The notes beneath the pieces were generated by a model. The model saw only the letters and a program-made list of their open reading frames with translations. It was not told the DNA's origin and made no database searches. From Bacillota bacterium (GTDB taxonomy: Bacteria > Bacillota > Clostridia > Acetivibrionales > DTU013), in assembly GCA_023412665.1 (NCBI GenBank), contig JAEZCA010000043.1:1-64000 (forward strand): a DNA stretch of 64,000 nt, in the 5' to 3' direction. This document shows, piece by piece, positions 17,788 to 25,864 of the stretch; position 1 is the first letter of the stretch, and every line of letters begins with the position of its first letter. The translations under genes were made by a program, and so were the position numbers.

Positions 17788-18069
17788 CTGGACCTGACCC
17801 CCAATACTGCTTTTGATAACTTTATAGTACATAAGCTGAACTGTTTTTGTCAAATTACACAAGTCATAACTATTCTTTCACTCAATACGAACCGATATGT
17901 GAAATTCTCCTTTTTGCTGCATTAAAGAGGAAAATTTTTCGATATCCAGAAAATTCCCTTTTGAAATGTAGCGATATAATGTAATATATTATTGTTACTT
18001 CAAAAAAATTGAAATCACAGAGGCTATTTCATTTGTATGGCTGAAATGGATGCCGCCAGGGAGGGAAAT

Positions 18070-19779
18070 ATGGGCTACAGGAATTTTAAAACAGCTCTTT
18101 ATGCACCGGTAGGAGATCTTAACGGAATCACTGACCTGCATAAATTCGATAAAAAGTTCGCATTTCTGGAAAAGCATATCCATTTCGACAAAATATATCT
18201 TGAAACCCTTCGCAGCTCCGAAACCATCGGACGTGAAAAGCTGCTGCTGCTCAAGAGGTACTTTGAGAACAAAGGTATCAAAACCTCGGGAGGAATAACA
18301 ACATCCGGGTCGGAAATGAGTGACGGCTATGGCTTTACTTCCCTTTGCTATACAAACAGCGACCACAGGAAAAAGATAAAAGCTGCGGTTGAAATGTCGG
18401 CATCAATATTCAATGAAATAATACTGGACGACTTTTTCTTCACAAATTGCAAATGCAGCTCCTGCATAGAGGCAAAGGGTACAAAAAGCTGGTCCGAATT
18501 CCGCCTCCCGCTGATGAAGGAAGCAGCAGAGGAGCTTGTTATCGCTCCGGCAAAGAAGCTCAATGCCGATGTGAAGCTGATCATAAAGTTCCCCAACTGG
18601 TATGACAGCTTCAGTGAAACCGGATACAGCCTTGAAGAAGAACCCGGGATATTTGACATGATCTATACGGGAACAGAAACAAGAGACCCCCTGTATACCC
18701 AGCAGCACCTGCCAAAGTATCTGAGCTATTTCATCATGAGATATTTTGAAAACGTCAGTCCCGGCAGGAATGGAGGAGGCTGGTTCGATCCCTTCGAATG
18801 CGGCGGCAGTCTTAATCACTATACGGAGCAGGCATATCTCACTCTGTTCTCAAAGCCGCAGGAAGTGACACTTTTCTGTCTCGGTGCGCTGCTTGACAAG
18901 TCTTATCGCATATTTGCACCCCTTGCAGGCTATGCCTTCGAAGCAGTTGATGAATTTCTCGGCGAACTGGGTACGCCAGTCGGAACGGCCTGTTACATTC
19001 CCTCCGGTTCAAACGGAGAGGACTATCTGCACAATTATATGGGGATGCTGGGCATACCACTCGAAGCATATCTTTACTATCCCGATGGACAAAATAAAAT
19101 ATTCCTGACTGAGAGTGCAGCCAAGGACCCGGATATCATGAAGAAAATCGCTGACAGTCTACAGAACGGCGGAGATGTCATCATTACCTCCGGCCTGGCA
19201 AAGGCCTTGAACGGAAAGGGGCTTGAGGAAATTGCCACCTTGCGTTTTTCAGGCAGCAAGGCACTGATCGGCAGCTACAGTCTATCTAGGACCGGCTTCA
19301 ACCTTGACGGCGTCGTTACATCCAAAACGGCTGTTATGCTGCCCCGGATCGGCCTTCACACAAATGATGCCGTTGCGCTGGTGGAAGGTCTCGGGACAAG
19401 CAGCAGTTTCCCTATCCTGACTGCTTTTCACTATGGAAAGGGACGACTTTTTGTTCTGACTATACCAGAGGATCAGGGCGATCTGTATAATTATCCCCGG
19501 GAGGTCCTGAACAGGATCAGGGGCGTGATGAAGTGCAATACGCCTGTAATGCTGGATGCACAGGCTAATATAGCACTTTTTGCCTATGACAACGACACCT
19601 TCGTGGTAGAAAGCTTTCTTCCCCACCCTGATACTGCAAGCATTATAATAGACAAGCCGGGCGCAGTACTTAAGGACCTGGTCACAGGCAAATCCTACGA
19701 GGGCATTACCGACGGAGCTTCGACCCGCTTCTCTCTGCCGCTGTCTCCAGGCACCTACAAAGCGCTGCGCATAGTGTGA
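18070..19779 (+). CDS. GH42-like TIM-barrel protein, hypothetical
   Basis: A 569-residue protein I recognise only by architecture. The N-terminal part (about 1-290) looks like a TIM barrel with LDDFFFTNCKCSSCIEAKG near 130, a Cys/acidic segment reminiscent of glycoside hydrolases of the beta-galactosidase/GH42 type. A middle alpha/beta region (about 320-470) with GDVIITSGLAKAL resembles the glutamine-amidotransferase-like domain of GH42 enzymes, and a beta-sandwich forms the end. No signal peptide. The ATG used has GGAGG five bases upstream; an ATG 11 codons earlier has none. Monocistronic, followed by a hairpin. Catalytic residues cannot be assigned with confidence. Confidence 0.5.
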   Translation: MGYRNFKTALYAPVGDLNGITDLHKFDKKFAFLEKHIHFDKIYLETLRSSETIGREKLLLLKRYFENKGIKTSGGITTSGSEMSDGYGFTSLCYTNSDHRKKIKAAVEMSASIFNEIILDDFFFTNCKCSSCIEAKGTKSWSEFRLPLMKEAAEELVIAPAKKLNADVKLIIKFPNWYDSFSETGYSLEEEPGIFDMIYTGTETRDPLYTQQHLPKYLSYFIMRYFENVSPGRNGGGWFDPFECGGSLNHYTEQAYLTLFSKPQEVTLFCLGALLDKSYRIFAPLAGYAFEAVDEFLGELGTPVGTACYIPSGSNGEDYLHNYMGMLGIPLEAYLYYPDGQNKIFLTESAAKDPDIMKKIADSLQNGGDVIITSGLAKALNGKGLEEIATLRFSGSKALIGSYSLSRTGFNLDGVVTSKTAVMLPRIGLHTNDAVALVEGLGTSSSFPILTAFHYGKGRLFVLTIPEDQGDLYNYPREVLNRIRGVMKCNTPVMLDAQANIALFAYDNDTFVVESFLPHPDTASIIIDKPGAVLKDLVTGKSYEGITDGASTRFSLPLSPGTYKALRIV

Positions 19780-19937
19780 GATACTTGTACTAATTGTAAT
19801 ATATGCTTATATTTATAGATTTATCGAGAAATATTGACATTGATACATCTCACACTTGCAAAATTGGCCATTACATAGAAAATTTCTGCCCATAGCTTGA
19901 GAAATTGAGCAGCCGACCTTGGAGATCATCCAGCAAT

Positions 19938-19972
19938 AAAAAAGGCGGAGCTTATTGCCCTCGCCTTTATAA
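19938..19972 (-). terminator. Terminator shared by convergent genes
   Basis: AAGGCG(G)AG pairs with CTCGCCTT. On the minus strand it is followed by TTTTTTATT, so it best serves the CheX-type gene; on the plus strand TTTATAAC follows. Confidence 0.65.
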
Positions 19973-20010
19973 CTCTAATTTTTCTCCCCTGCATTTTCTT
20001 CTCTGCGTTC

Positions 20011-20886
20011 CTATGCGAGGATAACATCAACCTTGCCCCAGGTCATGTGGCAGGAAACCACATACGCCTTGCCCGAATTGCTGAGGGTATAGTTCTCGGC
20101 AACCATCTGAGGCTGCATTTCAAGCTCGACGCCGTTATTGGACATGTTTACAAGGAATATTCCGTTATGCAGGTTGAGGAATTCTCCGACCGATGCCTGC
20201 GCAAGCTCATCCGGCTCGGTGATATCCTCCTGTGCGAACTTTGCCGCAAATGTAACAAATTCCTTGGTATCACAGGCAATACCTGTATGAATAGCTATCT
20301 TGCCCAATATCTCCTGCCATGTGTACCATGTGGATGTTATATCAGTCCTCAGTTGATTGATCTCAACTGTCGGGTTGTCATCGATAAATCTGATGATATT
20401 CTTGATCAGCAGCGTGACATAATCGCTGTAGGCCTTCGCCAGCAGAGTCTCCCCATAATTCTGGAAGATCTGCTCAATCTCCTGGGCATCATCGTTCCTG
20501 ACCACATTGAATTGCCTCGTAGATATACCGTTTTCCCTTTTATAGTTATCCAGCGCCTCCTGCAGCTTCTCCATTGTGAAGTAATTCCTGTCTATCAGCG
20601 CTTGTCCCAGCATCAGGTGTCCCTGCTTCTGAGTGGACAGCATATCGTTGAGCATGCCTTCGGTTATATAGCCGTGCTCTATTGCCAGTTCGCCGAACCT
20701 TTTGTCTACTCTTTTTTGCATGTTGTGGACCTGTTCAACCTGTGCAGAAGTCATATATCCGGCGTTTATTGCAATAACGCCAAGCTTGAGATGTACCGAA
20801 CGCTGATACTCGAGAGCATCAGTCAACTGTTCCGGTGTGACAAGTCCCTTGTTCAACAAATAATGTCCGAAATATTGGCTAAACAT
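20011..20886 (-). CDS. MshEN-like/CheX-type phosphatase
   Basis: A 291-residue protein. The first 115 residues contain repeated short helical units (GLVTPEQL.., GYMTSAQV.., GYITEGML.., NYFTMEKL..) like the N-terminal MshEN/GspE modules, some of which bind c-di-GMP. Residues 140-291 resemble CheX; SVGEFLNLHNG contains the ExxN pair (Glu235, Asn238) that dephosphorylates CheY-P in CheC/CheX enzymes. It is 15 bases downstream of a CheY gene, its probable substrate. AGGAG lies eight bases before the ATG. It could also be a scaffold for a chemosensory or pilus pathway outside this window. Confidence 0.72.
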   Translation of the reverse strand: MFSQYFGHYLLNKGLVTPEQLTDALEYQRSVHLKLGVIAINAGYMTSAQVEQVHNMQKRVDKRFGELAIEHGYITEGMLNDMLSTQKQGHLMLGQALIDRNYFTMEKLQEALDNYKRENGISTRQFNVVRNDDAQEIEQIFQNYGETLLAKAYSDYVTLLIKNIIRFIDDNPTVEINQLRTDITSTWYTWQEILGKIAIHTGIACDTKEFVTFAAKFAQEDITEPDELAQASVGEFLNLHNGIFLVNMSNNGVELEMQPQMVAENYTLSNSGKAYVVSCHMTWGKVDVILA

Positions 20887-20901
20887 ATTTCACACTCCTA
20901 A

Positions 20902-21270
20902 TCAGAAAATATTTTTTACGATATGCTCAATCTGGGATTTTTCCCAGGGCTTTTGGATAAAGTCGGAGGCTCCTGCTTCCATTGCAGCCTTCAGGTGCGT
21001 TTTAGTTCCGGATGAGGATAGCATGACAATCTTGACATCCTTTTTTACAGCCATCATCTCCTGCAGAGCATCGATTCCATTTTTGTCCGGCATGACAATA
21101 TCCAGGAAAACAAGATCGGGATCGTTCTGCTTGAATAATTCCACGGAGCTTTGACCATTTGCCGCCTCAACAATATTAAAGTCGCCTAATTCCGACAGAC
21201 AGTCTCTCATTTTTTTCCTGACCAGAAGTGAATCATCACAGACAAGTATCGTAGGCCGGTTATTACTCAT
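20902..21270 (-). CDS. CheY-like single-domain response regulator
   Basis: A 122-residue receiver domain with all phosphorylation residues: the acidic pair in VCDDSL, the phospho-acceptor Asp in LVFLDIVMP (about residue 57), Thr/Ser in MLSSSG and Lys in QKPW. There is no output domain, so it acts by protein binding. GGGGGG precedes the ATG by seven bases. It is the first gene of a two-gene operon with the CheX-type protein. Confidence 0.92.
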   Translation of the reverse strand: MSNNRPTILVCDDSLLVRKKMRDCLSELGDFNIVEAANGQSSVELFKQNDPDLVFLDIVMPDKNGIDALQEMMAVKKDVKIVMLSSSGTKTHLKAAMEAGASDFIQKPWEKSQIEHIVKNIF

Positions 21271-21332
21271 AACTATTCCCCCCGAAATATGTAGAATTTT
21301 CTTATATAATAATACTATCTTATTTTTTCCAA

Positions 21333-21364
21333 TATGTAAAGAAACAGCTATGTAAAGAAACAGC
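21333..21364. repeat. 16-bp perfect tandem duplication
   Basis: TATGTAAAGAAACAGC occurs twice in a row between the divergent cheY-like and tgl operons, just upstream of the candidate sigma-K promoter. It could be a duplicated binding site or simple slippage. Confidence 0.6.
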
Positions 21365-21383
21365 TGGAATTCAATATGTTTTA

Positions 21384-21410
21384 ACGTTTCAGGGTCTGCT
21401 GCATAGAATA
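21384..21410 (+). promoter_or_regulatory. Sigma-K/E-like promoter of the tgl operon
   Basis: AC at 21384-21385, 16 bases, then CATAGAATA at 21402-21410 matches the mother-cell consensus AC-N16/17-CATANNNTA. It lies 33 bases before the first gene of an operon that contains the spore-coat gene tgl, which supports the reading. Confidence 0.5.
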
Positions 21411-21443
21411 TAGAAGAAATATGTGTGTAAAGGGGTAATAATC

Positions 21444-22403
21444 ATGCAGCTGCCTAAAGGCTCAGGTCTGGAAGTCCTGGATAAGCTTGCCCGCAGGAGC
21501 ATTAAATATTATTCCGACTTACTTCAGTCGGATCGTTTCAGAGAAAACCTCCTCCCAGCTTTAAAAAATCTGCCGCCTATTGAGCTGCCATCGCTAAGCA
21601 GTCTGAAAAGGCCTGTAGAATCACTGCTAAAAGGGCTCAGCAGTATTACTGCGCAGTTTAATGCAAAGCCGGAGAAAACTGACTACAACGCTGTCGTCAA
21701 CAGCTTCCTGCCTCCGGGTGCAAGGCTGATAAAGCCGCAGTATCCAGAAAATGCAGGCGAAATACAGTTTGCTGATCTTGACGGGGACGGGCGGAGCGAG
21801 TTGATCACTTCGTTCATGACAGGTGACGGTATCAGGACGCTGGTGCTGAAAAAAGATGAGGTCCAGTGGTACAAGATGGCTGAGATCAGCAATCCTGAAT
21901 TCACAGACCTGCATTACCGCAACAATGCCGACATCTCAGGAGACGGAAAATCAAGTCTGCTGCTGGGACTCGTTTCGGGGCAGCAGGACCGGACACTTGC
22001 AGCATACTCTGTATCTGATGGGGGCTCAAAAAAAATCTTCAGCAAGAAATATGACAAGCTTGAACTGGTCAGGACCGGGAGTGCTTCGGGTCACACAAAA
22101 GAAGCCTGTGCTTTGTGGCGTGAAACAGCACCCGGCATTTTCGACATCGATCTGGTGCACTGGAACGGCATAGACCTGGAGAGTCTTGACAAAACACGCT
22201 ATCTTGCTGGCAAAGTTCTTCCCTACTATATCAGAAAGCTCAGACAATATCCCGATGATACGACAAGCTGGTACAATCTTGCAGATACATTCCTGAAGGC
22301 CGGAGACAGGGCAAGAGCTGAGAGAGCAGTAATGTATGGCCTCAGTCACAATCCCGACCCGGTAATAAAGGAAAGGTTCTCGGAGCTTCAGAGACAGCTT
22401 TGA
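21444..22403 (+). CDS. Hypothetical protein with FG-GAP-like calcium loops and TPR
   Basis: A 319-residue protein of unknown role. The middle has two loops, DLDGDGRSEL and DISGDGKSSL, typical of FG-GAP/VCBS beta-propeller calcium sites. The C-terminus (about 275-319) looks like a TPR hairpin (TSWYNLADTFLKAGDRARAERAVMYGL). The N-terminal 80 residues are helical and Leu-rich. No signal peptide. Start chosen for AGGGG eight bases upstream. It leads an operon with an unknown gene and tgl, so a part in spore coat assembly or mother-cell function is likely but inferred. Confidence 0.6.
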   Translation: MQLPKGSGLEVLDKLARRSIKYYSDLLQSDRFRENLLPALKNLPPIELPSLSSLKRPVESLLKGLSSITAQFNAKPEKTDYNAVVNSFLPPGARLIKPQYPENAGEIQFADLDGDGRSELITSFMTGDGIRTLVLKKDEVQWYKMAEISNPEFTDLHYRNNADISGDGKSSLLLGLVSGQQDRTLAAYSVSDGGSKKIFSKKYDKLELVRTGSASGHTKEACALWRETAPGIFDIDLVHWNGIDLESLDKTRYLAGKVLPYYIRKLRQYPDDTTSWYNLADTFLKAGDRARAERAVMYGLSHNPDPVIKERFSELQRQL

Positions 22404-22449
22404 AGAACCCGGCAAAAAGCTGCAGGTGTTCGAAAGGGGATGGTGGCAT

Positions 22450-23523
22450 ATGACCGGCATGCAGGACGCACTGCTTGACAACATCAGGATCAGCAATGGT
22501 CCTGACAGCTTGAGAAGCTATTTTCATGAACTGCTTCACACAGACCGCCAAAAGCTTCTTGTACTGCTAAATGACCGAAATCTCAGATTTCGTTCATTAT
22601 ACATTTTAAAACAAGATATTGCTGCGAATTCTCTTACGGAAAAGCTGCCCTCTGTGTATAGAAAGGCACTGGAGATAGCAGATGTCCTGACTGATAAAAC
22701 TGGTTCAGGCCACACTGCAGGGCCATATCGCAGGACTGGTGCATGGACATTTGGAAAGGTGCGTGCAATGTCGTCGGCATCGATGCCAGGCCGGAAATTT
22801 TCAAAAATTGTAAAAAGCATGCGTCAGGAAATGAAGGAAACTTTACCTGCGCTTGAATGGATCGTCGAAACAGGCTGGGACAATGAGCATCTCCGGGCGG
22901 AATACGAACTGCTTCTGGAACGATGTACAGCCCTGCTCCTGAAGGACTTCAGACAAGGCTCCCTCCTGCCTGCTGTTGCCGAAACCATCTTTGACAGGAA
23001 CAGGCAGGGAAAGCTGATCCACAATCTGGTATGGGCATTTTTCGAAGCCTGCGATCCAGACAGCCTGTATTTGATAGCTCAAAGGCTGAACTCTGTGGAC
23101 AGCAACGATACAGCGCTGGCAAGAAAGCTTTTGTGCTTTATACCGGGATTGGAAGAAGCAACCGGCACTGCAGCATATTTCAAGGCCATGCAATGGCTCT
23201 CTGAAAACAGGCCATTCCTATGCTATACGGGTGAGACCATGCAAATGTGTAGAAGACCTGTCTACTATACAGTGTCACATGAGGCAAAGTACCTTTGCCG
23301 TCCGTTATCAGCCGACAGTGGAAAGCCTCTGTCCCCATTGCAGGATAATGAATTGAAGCTGCTCACAGACTTCAGGGAAATGCCGGAATCAGTGCGGCAA
23401 CAGCTGGCCGACTTCTCTTGCATGCTCCACCGAAGGGATATCTATCAATGGACTTCATGGATCAGGCTTCCTGTCGTCAGGCAGGCAGAGGCAGTATCTG
23501 AAATCACGGGGGGATCGACATGA
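22450..23523 (+). CDS. Hypothetical protein in tgl operon
   Basis: A 357-residue soluble, mostly alpha-helical protein that I do not recognise. There are no visible catalytic motifs, membrane segments or signal peptide. It contains several Cys residues in its last 150 residues. Start chosen at the ATG with AGGGGATGG about ten bases upstream, over an in-frame GTG. Its end overlaps the start of tgl by four bases (ATGA), so the two are translationally coupled. This suggests a partner or substrate of the coat transglutaminase. Confidence 0.6.
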   Translation: MTGMQDALLDNIRISNGPDSLRSYFHELLHTDRQKLLVLLNDRNLRFRSLYILKQDIAANSLTEKLPSVYRKALEIADVLTDKTGSGHTAGPYRRTGAWTFGKVRAMSSASMPGRKFSKIVKSMRQEMKETLPALEWIVETGWDNEHLRAEYELLLERCTALLLKDFRQGSLLPAVAETIFDRNRQGKLIHNLVWAFFEACDPDSLYLIAQRLNSVDSNDTALARKLLCFIPGLEEATGTAAYFKAMQWLSENRPFLCYTGETMQMCRRPVYYTVSHEAKYLCRPLSADSGKPLSPLQDNELKLLTDFREMPESVRQQLADFSCMLHRRDIYQWTSWIRLPVVRQAEAVSEITGGST

Positions 23524-24278
23524 TAAAGTTTGCAGACGGCGAGCATGATCTGAAAGCCATTCTCGACAGGTACAGGAATGGAAGTCCTGAATATGAGTTT
23601 CTAAGTATATTAATGGACAGCAGCCATGTATATATTTACTCTTCGGTGGAGGAGCTCATTTTTGAGACCGATATGCGCCGACATATCATCGACGCGTCTA
23701 TTGCGCTCAACAGAGGCAGAATGGCATTCCGCACATTTCAGGAATCCAAATGCAACGAGGAATTTTGGAACAGAAGAGTGGACGGAGGCTTCGTACTCAA
23801 GCCGGGTGTCAAACCCTCCGAGGCAGTCGGAGACATTTTCGTCAATACACGCCTGTATGGCACGGAGTGTGCTACCGCCATTGTTATCATATTCTACAAG
23901 GCTGTCCTGGATTCATTTAAGGCAGACCTTTTTGATACCGCTTTCAAGGAGATCGTACTTATGAACTGGCGCGACATGGACGAACTGATGAATATATCGA
24001 CCTACCGCGGGCTGCCCGACTATGTACCGGGCGATTGCAGGTATGTAAGGAATCCGGACGTGAACCCGCTAACACCCGAGTGGCAGGGGGAAAATATCAT
24101 CAATCTCGGAAACGGAAGATATTACGGTCACGGTATCGGTATCGGCGATGTCGATTATTTCATCAGAGCGCTCAACCAAAACAGGGTCGAGGGCTCACAG
24201 GTTTCGGCCTATCTGATGGACTCCGCCACACGGCCCGATTTCAAGGGTTTGTATAGTTACTGGAAAAATGCTTCATAA
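23520..24278 (+). CDS. tgl: Protein-glutamine gamma-glutamyltransferase (spore coat)
   Basis: A 252-residue transglutaminase that forms epsilon-(gamma-glutamyl)lysine cross-links between spore coat proteins late in sporulation. The catalytic Cys is in YGTECATAIVI (Cys117); WQGENI (Glu191) and YYGHGIGIG (His204) match the Glu and His of the Bacillus subtilis enzyme, whose length is about the same. GGGGGG lies seven to eight bases upstream. It is the third gene of an operon behind a sigma-K-like promoter and is followed 29 bases later by a flippase gene. Confidence 0.93.
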   Translation: MIKFADGEHDLKAILDRYRNGSPEYEFLSILMDSSHVYIYSSVEELIFETDMRRHIIDASIALNRGRMAFRTFQESKCNEEFWNRRVDGGFVLKPGVKPSEAVGDIFVNTRLYGTECATAIVIIFYKAVLDSFKADLFDTAFKEIVLMNWRDMDELMNISTYRGLPDYVPGDCRYVRNPDVNPLTPEWQGENIINLGNGRYYGHGIGIGDVDYFIRALNQNRVEGSQVSAYLMDSATRPDFKGLYSYWKNAS

Positions 24279-24307
24279 TTAGCGCAAAACCTGAATAGCT
24301 TTTACTT

Positions 24308-25864
24308 ATGAGAAGATTATCAACAGCCAATATCAGCGGTTCCCGGATATGGGGACACGTAGACAAGTTTTACAGGGATTCCCTGCTGCTGACCCTGTCC
24401 AATATGGCAACAGGCATCATTGCCTTTGTCTTTTCCATCATATTGTCCAGAAAGCTCGGAGCTGAAGGTCTGGGTCTATATGCTCTGGTAATGCCTGTCT
24501 ACGGGCTTTTGCTGTGCATTACCACAGACGGCATCATAACAGCGATTTCAAAGATATCGACGATATATTTCAGCCGAAAGGAATATAAAAATCTTAACCG
24601 GACACTCAGCTCCATTTTTGTGTTGACCGCCTTCTGGGCTGTCCTCATTGCTCTGATGGTGCTTCTGTTTCACAGGTCGATCGCAGTCCATTTTGTCCGG
24701 GATGCACGAGCCGCAGGCGCACTGATGGTCCTTTCGCCGGCTCTGGTCTTTGTGCCCCTTTCTGCTGTTATAAAGGGTTATTTTTATGGCATGGGTCAGT
24801 TCAAGATAACCGCCTCTGTCGATATCCTCGAAAAGATCCTCAGAGTAATAATATTGCTTGGGGCCATTGCCCTGCTCCGGCCTGAAAGCGTGGCAGGAAC
24901 TGTCGCCATAGCTTCTTTTGCGCTGGCATTGGGAGAAATGATAAGCTTTTTGACATTGTTTGTCTGCTACAAGGTCAAAAAAGCCGGATTCAAAGGAAAC
25001 AGCAGCATTAGATCCAAGTCAAGGATACAGCTGGTTTTTGATGTGCTGGTCATATCCGCTCCGCTGTGTGTGAATGGGGTCCTGTCATCGATAATATCCA
25101 CCGTGTCTGCGCTGATCCTGCCGCGAAGACTGATAGCAGCCGGCTTTTCCTACAGGGATGCCCTTGCGCTCATCGGCAGATTCGGAGGTATGGCGCTCAA
25201 CATTTCAACACTGCCATTCATAATAATCGGTTCCATGCTCACAGTCCTGGTCCCTGAGGTTTCGCTCAATATCAGCAAAAAGGATTACTGGTCGGCCGAG
25301 GAAAGGATAGCACAGGTCATGAGGATATCCTGTATAATCGGTATATCCACCGCCATCGTGTGCATGGTCATCCCTGAAACCCTCGGCAGGCTTTTCTACC
25401 AGCGGAACGATCTTGGTGCGTTGATACGTTTTTCAGCACCCATCTGCCTCATCAGCTTTATATCCTCCCCCACCTTCGGTATACTCAATGCACTGGGGAA
25501 GCAGAACATATTACTAAGAAATTCACTGATAAACTCATTGCAGAGCCTTGTCCTGACGACTATACTAGCCGGGATACCTGCGCTGAACATATATGGCTAC
25601 GGCCTGTCCATAATGCTTACATCGATCACTTCATTCGTATTGAATATAAAAGAGATAAAAAAGATCTGCGAGATCAAAATCAACCTGCAGGATATCATAT
25701 TGCTCATGCTGGCGGGCATTGCAGCATGGCTCGCAGCACTTGCCGCAGGGAATCTGCTTGGAGCCGCGCCGCCGTCCATACGTGCCGCTGGTATCGTCAC
25801 AGCCTGTTTTGGCGTTATGGCAGGGCTTTATTCCATCGGGTTCAAAGGGAGGGCTGAGACCTGA
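24308..25864 (+). CDS. SpoVB/MurJ-like polysaccharide flippase
   Basis: A 518-residue MOP-superfamily membrane protein with about 14 transmembrane segments. It resembles SpoVB-type lipid II or polysaccharide flippases: LSRKLGAEGLGLYALVMPVYGL near residue 45 is the characteristic first-helices motif, and KGYFYGMGQF marks the mid part. SpoVB is needed for spore cortex synthesis in Bacillus, and the position after tgl fits a sporulation role, though a vegetative role is possible. No clear ribosome binding site precedes the ATG. The last 23 bases overlap the convergent sensor kinase gene. Confidence 0.82.
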   Translation: MRRLSTANISGSRIWGHVDKFYRDSLLLTLSNMATGIIAFVFSIILSRKLGAEGLGLYALVMPVYGLLLCITTDGIITAISKISTIYFSRKEYKNLNRTLSSIFVLTAFWAVLIALMVLLFHRSIAVHFVRDARAAGALMVLSPALVFVPLSAVIKGYFYGMGQFKITASVDILEKILRVIILLGAIALLRPESVAGTVAIASFALALGEMISFLTLFVCYKVKKAGFKGNSSIRSKSRIQLVFDVLVISAPLCVNGVLSSIISTVSALILPRRLIAAGFSYRDALALIGRFGGMALNISTLPFIIIGSMLTVLVPEVSLNISKKDYWSAEERIAQVMRISCIIGISTAIVCMVIPETLGRLFYQRNDLGALIRFSAPICLISFISSPTFGILNALGKQNILLRNSLINSLQSLVLTTILAGIPALNIYGYGLSIMLTSITSFVLNIKEIKKICEIKINLQDIILLMLAGIAAWLAALAAGNLLGAAPPSIRAAGIVTACFGVMAGLYSIGFKGRAET

